Source of the DNA: Polaromonas sp. C04
GTDB taxonomy: Bacteria > Pseudomonadota > Gammaproteobacteria > Burkholderiales > Burkholderiaceae_C
NCBI RefSeq assembly: GCF_002002705.1
Contig: NZ_MUNS01000020.1
Location: 124,001-188,000, forward strand
DNA length: 64,000 bases
Reading direction: 5' to 3'
Both the position numbers and the translations under genes were made by a program. Below the pieces are notes generated by a model. The model worked only from the letters and a program-made list of their open reading frames with translations, was not told the DNA's origin and searched no databases. Shown here one piece after another: positions 7,856-18,826 of the stretch (its first letter is position 1; each line of letters starts with the position of its first letter).

Positions 7856-8433
7856 TTATTGGCGTGGACCGACTTCACCACGCGCAATGTGCGCAATTTC
7901 CCGGGCGATGTCTTCTGGCGACAGGACAAAATCGATGCAGCCGCTGGCAATGGCACTCTGCGGCATGTCGGGCTGATTCGCCGTGCTGAGTTTTTGGGCG
8001 ATGGTGATGCCGCCCACCTCCTTGATGCCGCACAGGGCGGCGGCCCCATCGCCGTCATAGCCGGAGACGATCACGGCAATCAGCTTGCCGTCCCAGCAAT
8101 TGGTCAGGGAGCGCAAGAAAACGGTGATGACATCGGGCCAGCCCCGAGGCTTTGATATGGGCTTTAGCAGAAACGCGCCGTCGCTGACATGCAAATCCCG
8201 ATTGGCAGGGATGATGAATACATGGTCCGGCTTGACCCGCAGTCTTTCCGTGATGAGCTCAACCGGCATGGCTGTGAAGCGGGGGAGAACTTCATGCAGT
8301 TGGGTTGGCATGATGGTGATGTGGTTCACGATCACGATAGCCACCCCCATGTTTGATGGAAGATTTTGCAATAGCCGGATGTAGGCGTCCAGGCCACCGG
8401 CCGAGCCGCCCACGCAAACAATGGGGAAGTTTT

Positions 8434-8437
<4 letters not shown>
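7856..8437 (-). CDS. CheB-type methylesterase, stand-alone catalytic domain
   Basis: 193 residues, only the CheB C-terminal catalytic domain; the usual receiver domain is absent. The catalytic triad is recognisable: Ser in VGGSAGGLDAY, His in VNHITIMPTQL, Asp in VSGYDGDGAAAL. Classical CheB removes methyl groups from, or deamidates, chemoreceptor glutamates. No chemoreceptor, CheA or CheW is encoded nearby, so the substrate is unknown. The start codon overlaps the stop of the upstream histidine kinase (ATGA arrangement), implying translational coupling. Confidence 0.88.
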
Positions 8438-10636
<2,199 letters not shown>

Positions 10637-10653
<17 letters not shown>

Positions 10654-13600
10654 GGCGCGCCTTCGTCGGCGGGGTGATTTTTGCTGCCAGCGTGCGCTCC
10701 GTGGTGGCAATGGCATACATCTGGCCTGACTCGTTGACCAATGCGGTGGATGTCAGCGAGACCTCCTTGATGCTCCCGTCCTTGGCGATCCGTTGGGTTT
10801 GGTAGGGCTCGAGCGTTCCAGAGTGGCTGAGCCGGTGCACGCTGGTCAGGGATTCTTGCTGCAGCGCCGCGGGAATCCGGCTGCGCACGTTCATTTTCAG
10901 GGCCTCAAGCTCGGTCCAGCCGTACATGCGCACCGCGCCGGGGTTCCAGGCGATGATGCGGCCGTCCAGATCCTGCACGGTAATGGCGTCAAACGCATCG
11001 CGCACCACCACCGCCAGGCGCGCCAGCTCATTGGCCGCGCGCAGCGCTTCGCGGGTACGAACCATCTCCGTGATGTCGACAAAGGTGATGACGGCGCCTT
11101 CAATGACATTGTCAAGCGTGCGGTAGGGCAGGATGCCCAAGGTATAGGACTTGCCTTCCGCCGTCAAAACATCGACTTCCTTGGGGAGCAGCGTTTTCAG
11201 CACGCTTTGCGTATCTGCCACCAGGTGGTCGTAGCCGACCAGGTTGGACGCAATGTGCGCGATGGGCCTGCCCACGTCGCTCAGGATCAGGTTGAGGATC
11301 GGCGTCGCCGCGGGGGTAAAGCGCAGGATGCGCAGATCGTGGTCGACAAAGACGGTGCCAATGCCGGTGCCCGCCAGCAGGTTGTTCATGTCGTTGTTGG
11401 CGCGCGACAGGTCCGTCACCTTGGTGTGCAGCTCGGTGTTCACCGTGGCCAGTTCTTCGTTGATCGACTGCAATTCTTCTTTGGAGGTCTCCAGCTCCTC
11501 GTTGGTGGACTGCAACTCTTCGTTGATCGACTGCATTTCTTCGTTGGACGACTTGAGCTCTTCGTTGGATGTCTCCAGCTCCTCATTCGCGGCATGAAGG
11601 TGTTCTTCCTGGGTCCGGATCTCTTCATGGAGCTCCGCAATCTGCGCGCCGGCATCCTTGCCGGCGATGAGGGGCAGTACGGCCTGCGGCCCCTCGTGAG
11701 CATCCGGTGCAGGCGCTTCTTCCAGAATGACCAGGAACAGGGGCGACTCCAGTGCAGCGGCAACACCCTGCGTCAGCGGGCAGACGGTGAGATTGACCCG
11801 CGTGAAGTGGCCGTTGGTTTTAACGCGCAGGCCCGGCGCGCGCACGCGCTCGTTGGTGATGGCCGCCTTGTGCAGGGCCGTGGTCAAATCTCGCCGCAAC
11901 CCTTCGCGCGACATTTTCAGGATGTTGTTGATGCCCGCGTCGCCCGCGGCCGGCTCCAGGAACATACCGGTTCGGCCGTGCAGGTACAGGATGTCACCCT
12001 GGTCATTGACCAGCGCGCCGGCCGGGCTGACCTGTTGCAGCAGGGCTTGCTCGGTCAGTTCGCGCAGGGACGGCTTCCTCGTGGGGAGTGTCGTTGGCCC
12101 GGCCATCAGCGCCCGCACGCCATTCCTGGCCGTCGCGGGCGGCAGGTGCGACAGAACGCGACCCATTGCGGTGCGCTTCGAGCCCTGGAAATCCTCTTTG
12201 CTCTGATACACCTTGGCCTTGCGATCCAGCACGGCAAACAGGCCACTCAATTCACCCACGGTTTCCGATGTTCCCAAAAAAAGCATGCCGCCAGGCACCA
12301 GCGCGTAGTGAAACAGGGCAATCAGTTTCTTTTGCAAGTCGGTGCCCATATAGATCAGGACGTTGCGGCAACTGATCAGGTCCAGTTTTGAAAACGGCGG
12401 GTCCTTGATCAGGTCATGCTCGGAAAAAACCAGCATGTCGCGAAGACCTTTACGCACGCGGTAGGCGCTGCCATCGGACTCGGGGGTGAAAAAGCGCGCC
12501 AAGCGCGCTGGCGAAATATCCCCAACAATGTTGGCGGGATAAATGCCGGCGCGGGCTGTGGCAATGGCACGGCTGTCAATGTCGGTGGCGAAGAGTTGCA
12601 CCTGGTAGTTTTGCGAAAGCTGATCCAGGCGCTCTTGCAGCAGGATGGCGATGGAATAGGCCTCTTCGCCGGTGGAACACCCGGCTGACCACACCCGAAT
12701 CACCGCGCCGGCGGGTTTGGCGTCGAAAAGCTTGGGAATGACCTGCTTTTCAAGCACCTCGAAGGCTTCGGGGTCACGGAAAAAATTGGTCACCCCGATC
12801 AGCAGGTCGCGAAACAGCGCGTGTGCTTCGAGCGGCGTCTGCTGCAGGTACTTGACGTAACTGTCGATCGAATCGACCTGGTGGACCGCCATGCGCCGCT
12901 CGATGCGGCGGTAGATGGTGCTGGTCTTGTGCTGGGAAAAATCGTGTCCGGTCTGGGTATGCAGCAGGATGAAGATCTTTTTAAGCGCATTCTCGTTTTG
13001 AGGCGCCGCGACAGTGGCGACCCGGGGCGGCTTGCCAAATGCATGGCCAACGTAAGCCAGCAGCTGCACCGCCATCTCGGCCGGGGGGAGCTCGTAGTCC
13101 ACCAGGCCGGTGGCCACGGCGCTGCGCGGCATGCCATCAAACTCGCAGGATTCGGGGTTTTGCACCATGACCATGCCACCTTCGCCCTTGATGGCCCGCA
13201 CGCCCAGGGTGCCGTCGCTGCCGGTGCCCGACAGCACAATGCCGATAGCGCGCTCGCGCTGGTCCTGCGCCAGCGAGCGAAACAGGAAATCAATCGGCAG
13301 GCGGTGGCCGCGCGGCGCCGAGGGCTCGAGCAACTGCAGCGTGCCGTTCAAAAACGCCATGTCGCGATTGGGCGGAATGATGTAGGCACAGTTCACATGC
13401 ACGACCATGCCGTCCTGCACCTCGAAGACCTTCATGCGCGTGGTGCGCTGCACGAGTTCAGTGAGGATGCTGGTGTGGTCGGGCGCCAGATGCTGCACCA
13501 GGACAAAGGCCATGCCGGGATCGGAGTCGGCGGGCATGCCGGAAAAGAAAGCCTCGATGGCCGCCAGCCCACCGGCCGAGGCGCCGATACCGACAATGGG

Positions 13601-13702
13601 AAAATCCGCAGCGGCAAGTTTGGCCGGCTCTAGCGCCTCGATGGTCTTGTCATTGCCTGGCGCCGGATGCCCCGTCGCGTTGCCCTTTTGCGTTGTCGTC
13701 AT
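10637..13702 (-). CDS. CheB-CheR-PAS fusion protein
   Basis: 1021 residues. Order: CheB methylesterase (about 30-220; Ser in GIGASAGGLAAI, His in VLVQHLAPDH, Asp in LSGTGSDGTLG), CheR all-alpha and SAM-dependent methyltransferase domains (about 240-500; GVTNFFRDPEAFEVL, WSAGCSTGEEAYSIAILL), a PAS-like segment, a long coiled coil of repeated SNEE/INEE units (about 680-750; for instance ELETSNEELKSSNEEMQS), then two PAS domains. Such fusions occur widely as signalling proteins, often without a chemotaxis system. The ATG at 13702 has GAGGGC 4-9 bases upstream; first gene of the operon. Both catalytic halves look intact. Confidence 0.9.
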
Positions 13703-13758
13703 GCTCGCCCTCAATGCAACAAAAAATCTATTGGGCAATCCCAAAGGTTCAGTGTAGT

Positions 13759-13823
13759 CCTTATGGGTGCATCTGCTGGGGCCCGCTACGAAAAATATAG
13801 CTGACAGTGAAGTACCCATAAGG
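13759..13823. promoter_or_regulatory. 10-bp inverted repeat upstream of the signalling operon
   Basis: CCTTATGGGT (13759-13768) and ACCCATAAGG (13814-13823) are perfect inverted arms 45 bases apart, 57 bases or more before the operon start at 13702. The right arm overlaps the short repeat above. It could be a looping operator, a cruciform, or a by-product of the repeat. Confidence 0.4.
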
Positions 13824-13825
13824 GC
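13785..13825 (+). repeat. short GCTA...ATAGCTGAC intergenic repeat, copy 1
   Basis: GCTACGAAAAATATAGCTGA and onward to AAGGGC. It aligns without gaps with 53401-53441 (29 of 41 bases identical by hand count; the shared core is ATAGCTGAC). A shorter GCTACG-AAAAG-CGTAGC palindrome at 52330-52346 looks related. It lies upstream of the CheB-CheR gene start. Confidence 0.55.
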
Positions 13826-13887
13826 CATGACGTGTTTCAACTTGAAATTTTGGCCCTCACACTCAATGCGCAAGCGAAGGCATCGTG

Positions 13888-14718
13888 CTACTTGCGATTG
13901 ATGTCGGTCTCCGTCTTCACGCCGTCCGACCAGTACCCGGCTTGCCCGTAATGTTCGTGCAGACCCTGTTCCTGCGTGCGATTGAGATCCATCGCCGCGT
14001 CGTAGGCCGGAGCGTCTTTCACGGCCTGGCGGGTCAGATCGACCGAGACCGTGCCGTCGACCCAGTTCAAGTTCATGATCCATGGCGGCGCGATGAGCAC
14101 CTTGTGCCCCAGCCACCAGTTGCTGGTGTCCACAACCAGGTAACGGATGGCCCAGGTTTCCTCGTCCATGAGCAGCCCCCAGACGTGGCCGATGTCGCCG
14201 TCGCTTGCATGGATGTGATAGCCGACCACGGCATTGCAGCTGCGCAGATGAGGGTCGTCATCGCGCTGGCGCGATTCCTGCGTGCGTGCATACGCGTTGT
14301 CTTCTTCGGCGCGTTCGGCAGCGGGTGAGCCGTAGCCCTCGTAGCCGGGAAGTATCTCGTTCGGGTACATGCCGGCACCCCACAAGCCGGCGCCGCCCCA
14401 GTAGTACGGGAAGCCGTAGTAGGCGAGGTGGTCCCTTTCGTGCTGCCGCGAAACCGGCTTTTGGGTATCGATGGCCGGACTGTCCTTGACCTGTGCTTTC
14501 GTGATCGAGACGGGAAAATTCTTTTTGATCCAGTCTGGCTGCTTGATGACGATCGGTGAAATCAGCACGCTGCGATGGGCGAGCCAGCTACCCGTGTCGA
14601 CCACGAGGTAGCGCACGACCCACGCCTGGTCGTCGAAATAGAAGTCCTTCACCTGGCCGACCGTGCCGTCGGTCGCGCCGATAGAGTAGTCCTCCAGGGA
14701 TTTCATGCTGCGCAACAT
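13888..14718 (-). CDS. tandem PRC-barrel domain protein
   Basis: 276 residues with two PRC-barrel-like domains: about residues 3-80 (DYSIGATDGTVGQVKDFYFD, WVVRYLVVDTGSWLAHRSVL) and about 155-250 (GYHIHASDGDIGHVWGLLMD, WAIRYLVVDTSNWWLGHKVL). The paired RYLVVDT motifs show an internal duplication. The linker (about 85-150) is rich in Gly and Tyr. No signal peptide. PRC-barrel proteins are adaptor-like and often stress-induced; no enzymatic role is known for this layout. The ATG at 14718 has AAGGAG upstream. A palindrome of the Crp-like set (14827-14842) lies 116 bases before the start. Confidence 0.88.
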   Translation of the reverse strand: MLRSMKSLEDYSIGATDGTVGQVKDFYFDDQAWVVRYLVVDTGSWLAHRSVLISPIVIKQPDWIKKNFPVSITKAQVKDSPAIDTQKPVSRQHERDHLAYYGFPYYWGGAGLWGAGMYPNEILPGYEGYGSPAAERAEEDNAYARTQESRQRDDDPHLRSCNAVVGYHIHASDGDIGHVWGLLMDEETWAIRYLVVDTSNWWLGHKVLIAPPWIMNLNWVDGTVSVDLTRQAVKDAPAYDAAMDLNRTQEQGLHEHYGQAGYWSDGVKTETDINRK

Positions 14719-14826
14719 ACTGGGTTCTCCTTCAAAAGTATGGAACGTCTTCGCGAGCGCCGTACAAAAATAAAAAGGCCGCGACGAAGCACTGGTAAAG
14801 CGTAAACGTGATGTACCTCTCGCGTC

Positions 14827-14842
14827 TGTTCGCTTGCGCACA
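14827..14842. promoter_or_regulatory. Crp-like palindrome, site G
   Basis: TGTTCGCTTGCGCACA, preceded by GTC. Eleven of the 12 half-site bases match the consensus; the central TA is TT. It sits between two minus-strand genes, 116 bases before the PRC-barrel ATG, which it could control. Confidence 0.6.
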
Positions 14843-14851
14843 CGGCACAAA

Positions 14852-15643
14852 CTATGCCGCCAGCTCCATCGGAAGCAAGCGGTCGTACTCCTGTTTGACC
14901 ACTTCGTAACATTCACAACTGCGCTCTTCCAGACCTTTGCGGTCCAGCACCGTGATGCGGCCGCGCGCGTAGCTGATCAGCCCGGCCTTCTGCACCTTGA
15001 GTGCGGCCGCCGTCACGCCTTCGCGGCGCACGCCGAGCATGTTGGCAATCAGCTCCTGCGTCATCACCAGGTGGTTGCCCGGCAAGCGGTCCAGGCTCAG
15101 CAATAGCCAGCGGCACAGTTGCTCATCCAGGGAGTGGTGCCGGTTACAAACCGCTGTTTGTGACATTTGCGTGATCAGCGCCTGGGTATAGCGCAGCAAC
15201 AAATGCGTCACCGGCCCGGATCGATCGAACTCCTCCTTAATAAACGGCGCTTTCAGCCGAAAGCCCTTGCCCGCGCTTTGCACGACGGCACGACTGGGAG
15301 TGGAATTACCTCCCATGAACAGCGAAATACCGACGATGCCCTCGTTGCCGACCACCGCGATCTCGGCCGAATCACCATTTTTCATCACGTACAGCAGCGA
15401 AACGATGGCCGAGGTTGGAAAGTACACATAGTGCTCAGTTTTGCCTGACTCATACAGCACATGGCCCAGCGGTAGATTGATCGCTTCAAGTTGCGGCAAC
15501 CAGCGCTTCAACTCGGTGTCTGGCAACGCGCTGAGCAGATGATTCAGTTTTATTTCGTGCGAATGGGCAGTCGCGGATCCCCGGTGAGGGGCTGCCGGCG
15601 TGGTGCCGGCCCGAATCTTCGTTTTTGGGGGAGAAATAGGCAT
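14852..15643 (-). CDS. Crp/Fnr-family transcriptional regulator (copy 3)
   Basis: 263 residues. The sensory beta-roll (about 50-160; LPLGHVLYESGK, YVYFPTSAIVSLLYV, GNEGIVGISLFMGG) and winged helix (TQELIANMLGVRREGVTAAA) are closely similar to the copy at 6306. The two share the identical helix-turn-helix core LIANMLGVRREG, so they should read the same or a very similar site. An N-terminal 40-residue extension is rich in Pro, Lys and Ala. ATG 15643 has GAAGG 8 bases upstream. A palindrome (15740-15755) is centred 104 bases upstream, which would permit autoregulation. Confidence 0.88.
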   Translation of the reverse strand: MPISPPKTKIRAGTTPAAPHRGSATAHSHEIKLNHLLSALPDTELKRWLPQLEAINLPLGHVLYESGKTEHYVYFPTSAIVSLLYVMKNGDSAEIAVVGNEGIVGISLFMGGNSTPSRAVVQSAGKGFRLKAPFIKEEFDRSGPVTHLLLRYTQALITQMSQTAVCNRHHSLDEQLCRWLLLSLDRLPGNHLVMTQELIANMLGVRREGVTAAALKVQKAGLISYARGRITVLDRKGLEERSCECYEVVKQEYDRLLPMELAA

Positions 15644-15739
15644 CGCGAACCTTCGAGGTGAGCCTAGCTCCAGTGATTGTCGCAACGACACTCTTGAATA
15701 GACTTCGTCCTGAATATAGAAGCCTAAGTCCGCTTTGTA

Positions 15740-15755
15740 TGTGCGATAGCGAACA
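15740..15755. promoter_or_regulatory. Crp-like palindrome, site E
   Basis: TGTGCGATAGCGAACA, 11 of 12 half-site bases match. It is centred 104 bases before the regulator ATG (15643) and 245 before the lipoprotein ATG (15993). It is nearly identical to site J at 31088. Confidence 0.65.
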
Positions 15756-15834
15756 TGGTGTCATTGCGCCGCTGGGTGGTGTTCACCTGGGTCTGGCCCG
15801 CAGTGTCTCCTCGAACGCACAAATCGTTCCCCGT

Positions 15835-15850
15835 GTGTGGGCTACCGCAC
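15835..15850. promoter_or_regulatory. Crp-like palindrome, site F
   Basis: TGTGGGCTACCGCACA, followed by GAC; 11 of 12 half-site bases match. It is centred about 150 bases before the ATG at 15993. Confidence 0.65.
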
Positions 15851-15992
15851 AGACTCTCCTGTAGGAACACTGAACACTGCAGGCCGCGACGCACCATGCG
15901 AAAGCGACAACGCAGACCGTCCAATTGCGCATCGACGAGGAGTCGGTCGGTGACATGGATGGTTTTCAGGATCGGAAGAAGAGGGTCAACAA

Positions 15993-17330
15993 ATGAATAA
16001 ATACGAGCGCCACTCTAGCGTCCTGCCGTGGCTGATGGCATTGCTGCTGAGTGTTTTGGTGGTGGGCTGCGGCGGCGGCGGGCGGGATCCGATTCTGGGC
16101 ACGGGCGGTGGCGGAGTCGCTTTTGCTCCACCCTCTGGCGCGATCATCCCGGGCGCTGCATGCGCTGCTGCGACCGGACCGACCATCCCCACGGTGACCC
16201 TGTCGGATCCCACCAGTGGCAACCAGTTTGCCACCACCAGCACGAATGGCGTTGCGGGCGGCGGGAAATTGGTCACGGCCACCTTCAGTCTGGCAATGAG
16301 TGCGGCAACGATCAATGCAACCACCTTCGCACTTGCGCCAGCGGGCGGGGCGGCACTTGTCCCTGCATCGGTGAGCTACAACGCCGCCACCCGGGTGGCC
16401 ACTTTGACGACATCGTCAGCGCTCCTGGCCGGCACGTCCTATACGGCGGTGATCCAGGGTGCCACAAGTGCCAATGGCGTCCCGATCGGCTGCAACTATG
16501 CATGGAGCTTCAAGACAGTCACACTCGCCGCGGCTGGCCTGGCGCCAGTCAACCTAGGCTCGGCCGCCCCGTTCGGGATTGCGGCTACCGCCGGAGTCAC
16601 CAATACGCCCACCGCCCCGACCAGTCACATCAATGGGAATGCGGTGCTGAATCCAAATGCGACATGTAATGCGGTGACAGTTGACAACGTGGGCGGTTTT
16701 GGCCTTTGTGGAGGCTCAACTCCGACCATCAGCGGGATCGTCGTTACGCCCACGTACCCGGATACAAGCACCGCAAATGCTGTCACCAGCGATTTGCGGT
16801 CGGCGTTTCTCAGCATCACGCCTGTGGCCGGGCCGCCAGCTGCCGGTTCATTGGCGGGAGGCACCCCGATAGCAGCCCCCACTGGTTTGGGCGCCACCAC
16901 CGGAAGCGCACTCGTGGCCGGACAGAACCTGTTCTATCCTGGCGTGTATACATCCAACACGTCGATTCTGATCGGGAACGATCTCACGCTTGACGCCCAA
17001 GGCAACCCCGATGCCGTCTTTGTCTTCCAGTCGGCGAGCACCGTCGGCTCGGCAGCCGGTGCCGCTTCCCCTGGAACTCACACCCGCATCCTCCTGGTCA
17101 ACGGCGCCAAGGCATCCAATGTCTGGTGGCAGGCGGGCACTTCGGCAACGCTTGGAACCAACTCTGAATGGCAAGGCAACATCCTGGCCTCGGCCAGTGT
17201 CACGATGAACACCGGCGCGTCCTCGTGTGGCAGGCTGTTTGCCGGGGCGTTTACGGCCGGCGCATTTGTCTTCGACTCCAACGTCGTATCCGTGCCGGGT
17301 AATGCAAGCGCACCTCCCACGTGCAAGTGA
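15993..17330 (+). CDS. DUF3494 ice-binding-like lipoprotein
   Basis: 445 residues. A lipoprotein signal ends in LLSVLVVGC (lipobox), then a Gly-rich linker and an Ig-like domain (about 65-175; PTIPTVTLSDPTSGNQFATT, a SbsA-type fold). A C-terminal DUF3494 ice-binding beta-solenoid follows (about 185-435), with family landmarks LFYPGVYTS, LTLDAQGNPDAVFVFQ, ILLVNGAKASNVWWQ and GNILASASVTMNTGA. Known DUF3494 proteins bind ice or inhibit recrystallisation; surface-anchored ones can act as ice adhesins. Here the protein would sit in the outer or inner membrane. A purine-rich GGAAGAAGAGGG precedes the ATG. Confidence 0.88.
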   Translation: MNKYERHSSVLPWLMALLLSVLVVGCGGGGRDPILGTGGGGVAFAPPSGAIIPGAACAAATGPTIPTVTLSDPTSGNQFATTSTNGVAGGGKLVTATFSLAMSAATINATTFALAPAGGAALVPASVSYNAATRVATLTTSSALLAGTSYTAVIQGATSANGVPIGCNYAWSFKTVTLAAAGLAPVNLGSAAPFGIAATAGVTNTPTAPTSHINGNAVLNPNATCNAVTVDNVGGFGLCGGSTPTISGIVVTPTYPDTSTANAVTSDLRSAFLSITPVAGPPAAGSLAGGTPIAAPTGLGATTGSALVAGQNLFYPGVYTSNTSILIGNDLTLDAQGNPDAVFVFQSASTVGSAAGAASPGTHTRILLVNGAKASNVWWQAGTSATLGTNSEWQGNILASASVTMNTGASSCGRLFAGAFTAGAFVFDSNVVSVPGNASAPPTCK

Positions 17331-17434
17331 AAAGGGCTGACGCAGTCGGGCCAACGCAGAAGCAGTGATATCAGAAAGCGCCCGAGGCACGGGTGAAATC
17401 TGATGAATTTGATCAGGCCATTTTGGAGAAAAAC

Positions 17435-18565
17435 ATGAAATTAACAAGAATCTCAGGAAGACTGGGTTTGGCGGCCATCGCTGTCGTCACCAGCCAATTC
17501 GCGGTGGCGGACGATCTGGGCTGGTATGGCGGGGCCAACGTGGGCCGGTCCGCTGCGACCATCGACGACGCGAGAATCACCAGTGGGCTGCTGACCCGAG
17601 GTCTTGCGACGACCTCAATCACCGATCAGGATCGCTCTACCGGCGGCAAGTTTTTTGGCGGTTACCAGTTCAACAGGAATTTCGCCCTTGAGGGTGGCTA
17701 TTTCGATCTGGGCAAGTTCGGCTTTGCGGCGACCACGGTACCGGCGGGAACGCTGACAGGCAATATCCGCCTGCAGGGATGGAATCTCGACGCGGTCGGG
17801 ATTTTGCCGGTCACCGAAAAGCTGTCGGTGCTTGGCCGGGTCGGCGTGACAAATGCTCGAGCCAGGGACTCCTTTTCCGGAACGGGGGCCGTCAATGTGC
17901 CGTACTCCAGCGCGAACCCGAGCCAGCGTGACACGAACTACAAGTTTGGCGTGGGAGTTCAATACGCATTCAATGATGCACTGGCCATGCGCGTCGAGGC
18001 CGAACGCTACCGCGTCAACGATGCCGTTGGCAATAAAGGGGACGTTGATCTGGTCTCGGTCGGCCTGGTCTACCGATTCGGTGCGAAAGTGCAGGCCCCG
18101 GCCCCGCGCGAGGCTACGCCCGAACCGGTGGCCGCCGTGCCGGCGCCTGAACCCGTGGCCGTGATGCCGCCGCCTGCGCTACCCACCAGGGTCACTTTCT
18201 CCGCGGATTCCCTTTTCGATTTTGACAAGGCGGCTATCAAGCCCGAGGGCAGGCAGGCCCTGGACAAATTTGCGGCAGACCTGAAGGGCGCCAGCTTTGA
18301 CGCGATTACCGTCACGGGACACACTGACCGGATCGGTTCGCACGACTACAACATGGCGCTGTCGACGCGCCGCGCCGAAGCGGTCAAGAGCTACCTCGCG
18401 GAATCCGCAGGGATTCCGGCTGGCAAGATTGCCGCCAGAGGCATGGACGGAGCAGATCCCGTGACGAAACCCGGCGATTGCAAAGGCAACAAGGCCACCA
18501 GGGCATTGATTGCCTGCCTGCAGCCCGATCGTCGCGTGGAGGTCGAAGTCTCCGGCACCAGGTAA
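17435..18565 (+). CDS. OmpA-family outer-membrane protein
   Basis: 376 residues: signal peptide (cleavage probably after FAVA), an N-terminal eight-strand beta-barrel (about 25-215; GWYGGANVGRSAA, KFFGGYQFNRNFALEGGYF, ending VDLVSVGLVYRFG), a Pro/Ala-rich linker (about 220-260), and a C-terminal OmpA peptidoglycan-binding domain (DFDKAAIKPEGRQAL, TGHTDRIGSHDYN, LSTRRAEAVKSYL). Two Cys near the end (GDCKGNK and IACLQPD) may form a disulfide. GGAG lies 7-10 bases before the ATG at 17435; 104 bases follow the ice-binding gene, so the two may be co-expressed. Confidence 0.9.
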   Translation: MKLTRISGRLGLAAIAVVTSQFAVADDLGWYGGANVGRSAATIDDARITSGLLTRGLATTSITDQDRSTGGKFFGGYQFNRNFALEGGYFDLGKFGFAATTVPAGTLTGNIRLQGWNLDAVGILPVTEKLSVLGRVGVTNARARDSFSGTGAVNVPYSSANPSQRDTNYKFGVGVQYAFNDALAMRVEAERYRVNDAVGNKGDVDLVSVGLVYRFGAKVQAPAPREATPEPVAAVPAPEPVAVMPPPALPTRVTFSADSLFDFDKAAIKPEGRQALDKFAADLKGASFDAITVTGHTDRIGSHDYNMALSTRRAEAVKSYLAESAGIPAGKIAARGMDGADPVTKPGDCKGNKATRALIACLQPDRRVEVEVSGTR

Positions 18566-18633
18566 CGCGCCCGTCCGGATCTGCACGGGAGCCGTACCTG
18601 CCCTTGTTTTGACTCAACAGCATTGGAGATCAC

Positions 18634-18789
18634 GTGAACCTTAACCTCAGCCTGACGCCCCTGATCTCGCTCATCGCAGGGATCCTCATCCTGGTGATGC
18701 CCAAGCTACTGAACATCATCGTAGCCATCTATCTGATCGTGATCGGGCTGGTCGGCCTGTTCGGTACCGGGGCGTTTCACTTGCACTAG
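18634..18789 (+). CDS. DUF3096 small membrane protein
   Basis: 51 residues from a GTG start, with TTGGAGA 6-12 bases upstream. The sequence NLNLSLTPLISLIAGILILV continues to MPKLLNIIVAIYLIVIGLVG and a short tail. It has two hydrophobic helices around an MPKLLN turn, the DUF3096 pattern. Role unknown; these proteins recur beside stress genes in proteobacteria. The frame is closed by TAG shortly before the convergent pntB gene. Confidence 0.8.
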   Translation: MNLNLSLTPLISLIAGILILVMPKLLNIIVAIYLIVIGLVGLFGTGAFHLH

Positions 18790-18826
18790 GAAATGATGCC
18801 GGTGACAAACCGCCGTTGAATGGAAC

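Larger units (their letters stand above)
15644..15992. other. divergent intergenic region, 349 bases
   Basis: No gene seen. The region separates the Crp-like gene (minus) from the ice-binding lipoprotein gene (plus) and holds two palindromes of the recurrent set, at 15740-15755 and 15835-15850. The last 100 bases show no other motif except GGAAGAAGAGG just before the ATG at 15993. Confidence 0.6.

Noticed and set aside
11430-11600. Repeated TCTTCGTTGGA-type units
   Set aside because: They encode the SNEE/INEE coiled coil of the CheB-CheR-PAS protein, a normal feature of that family.
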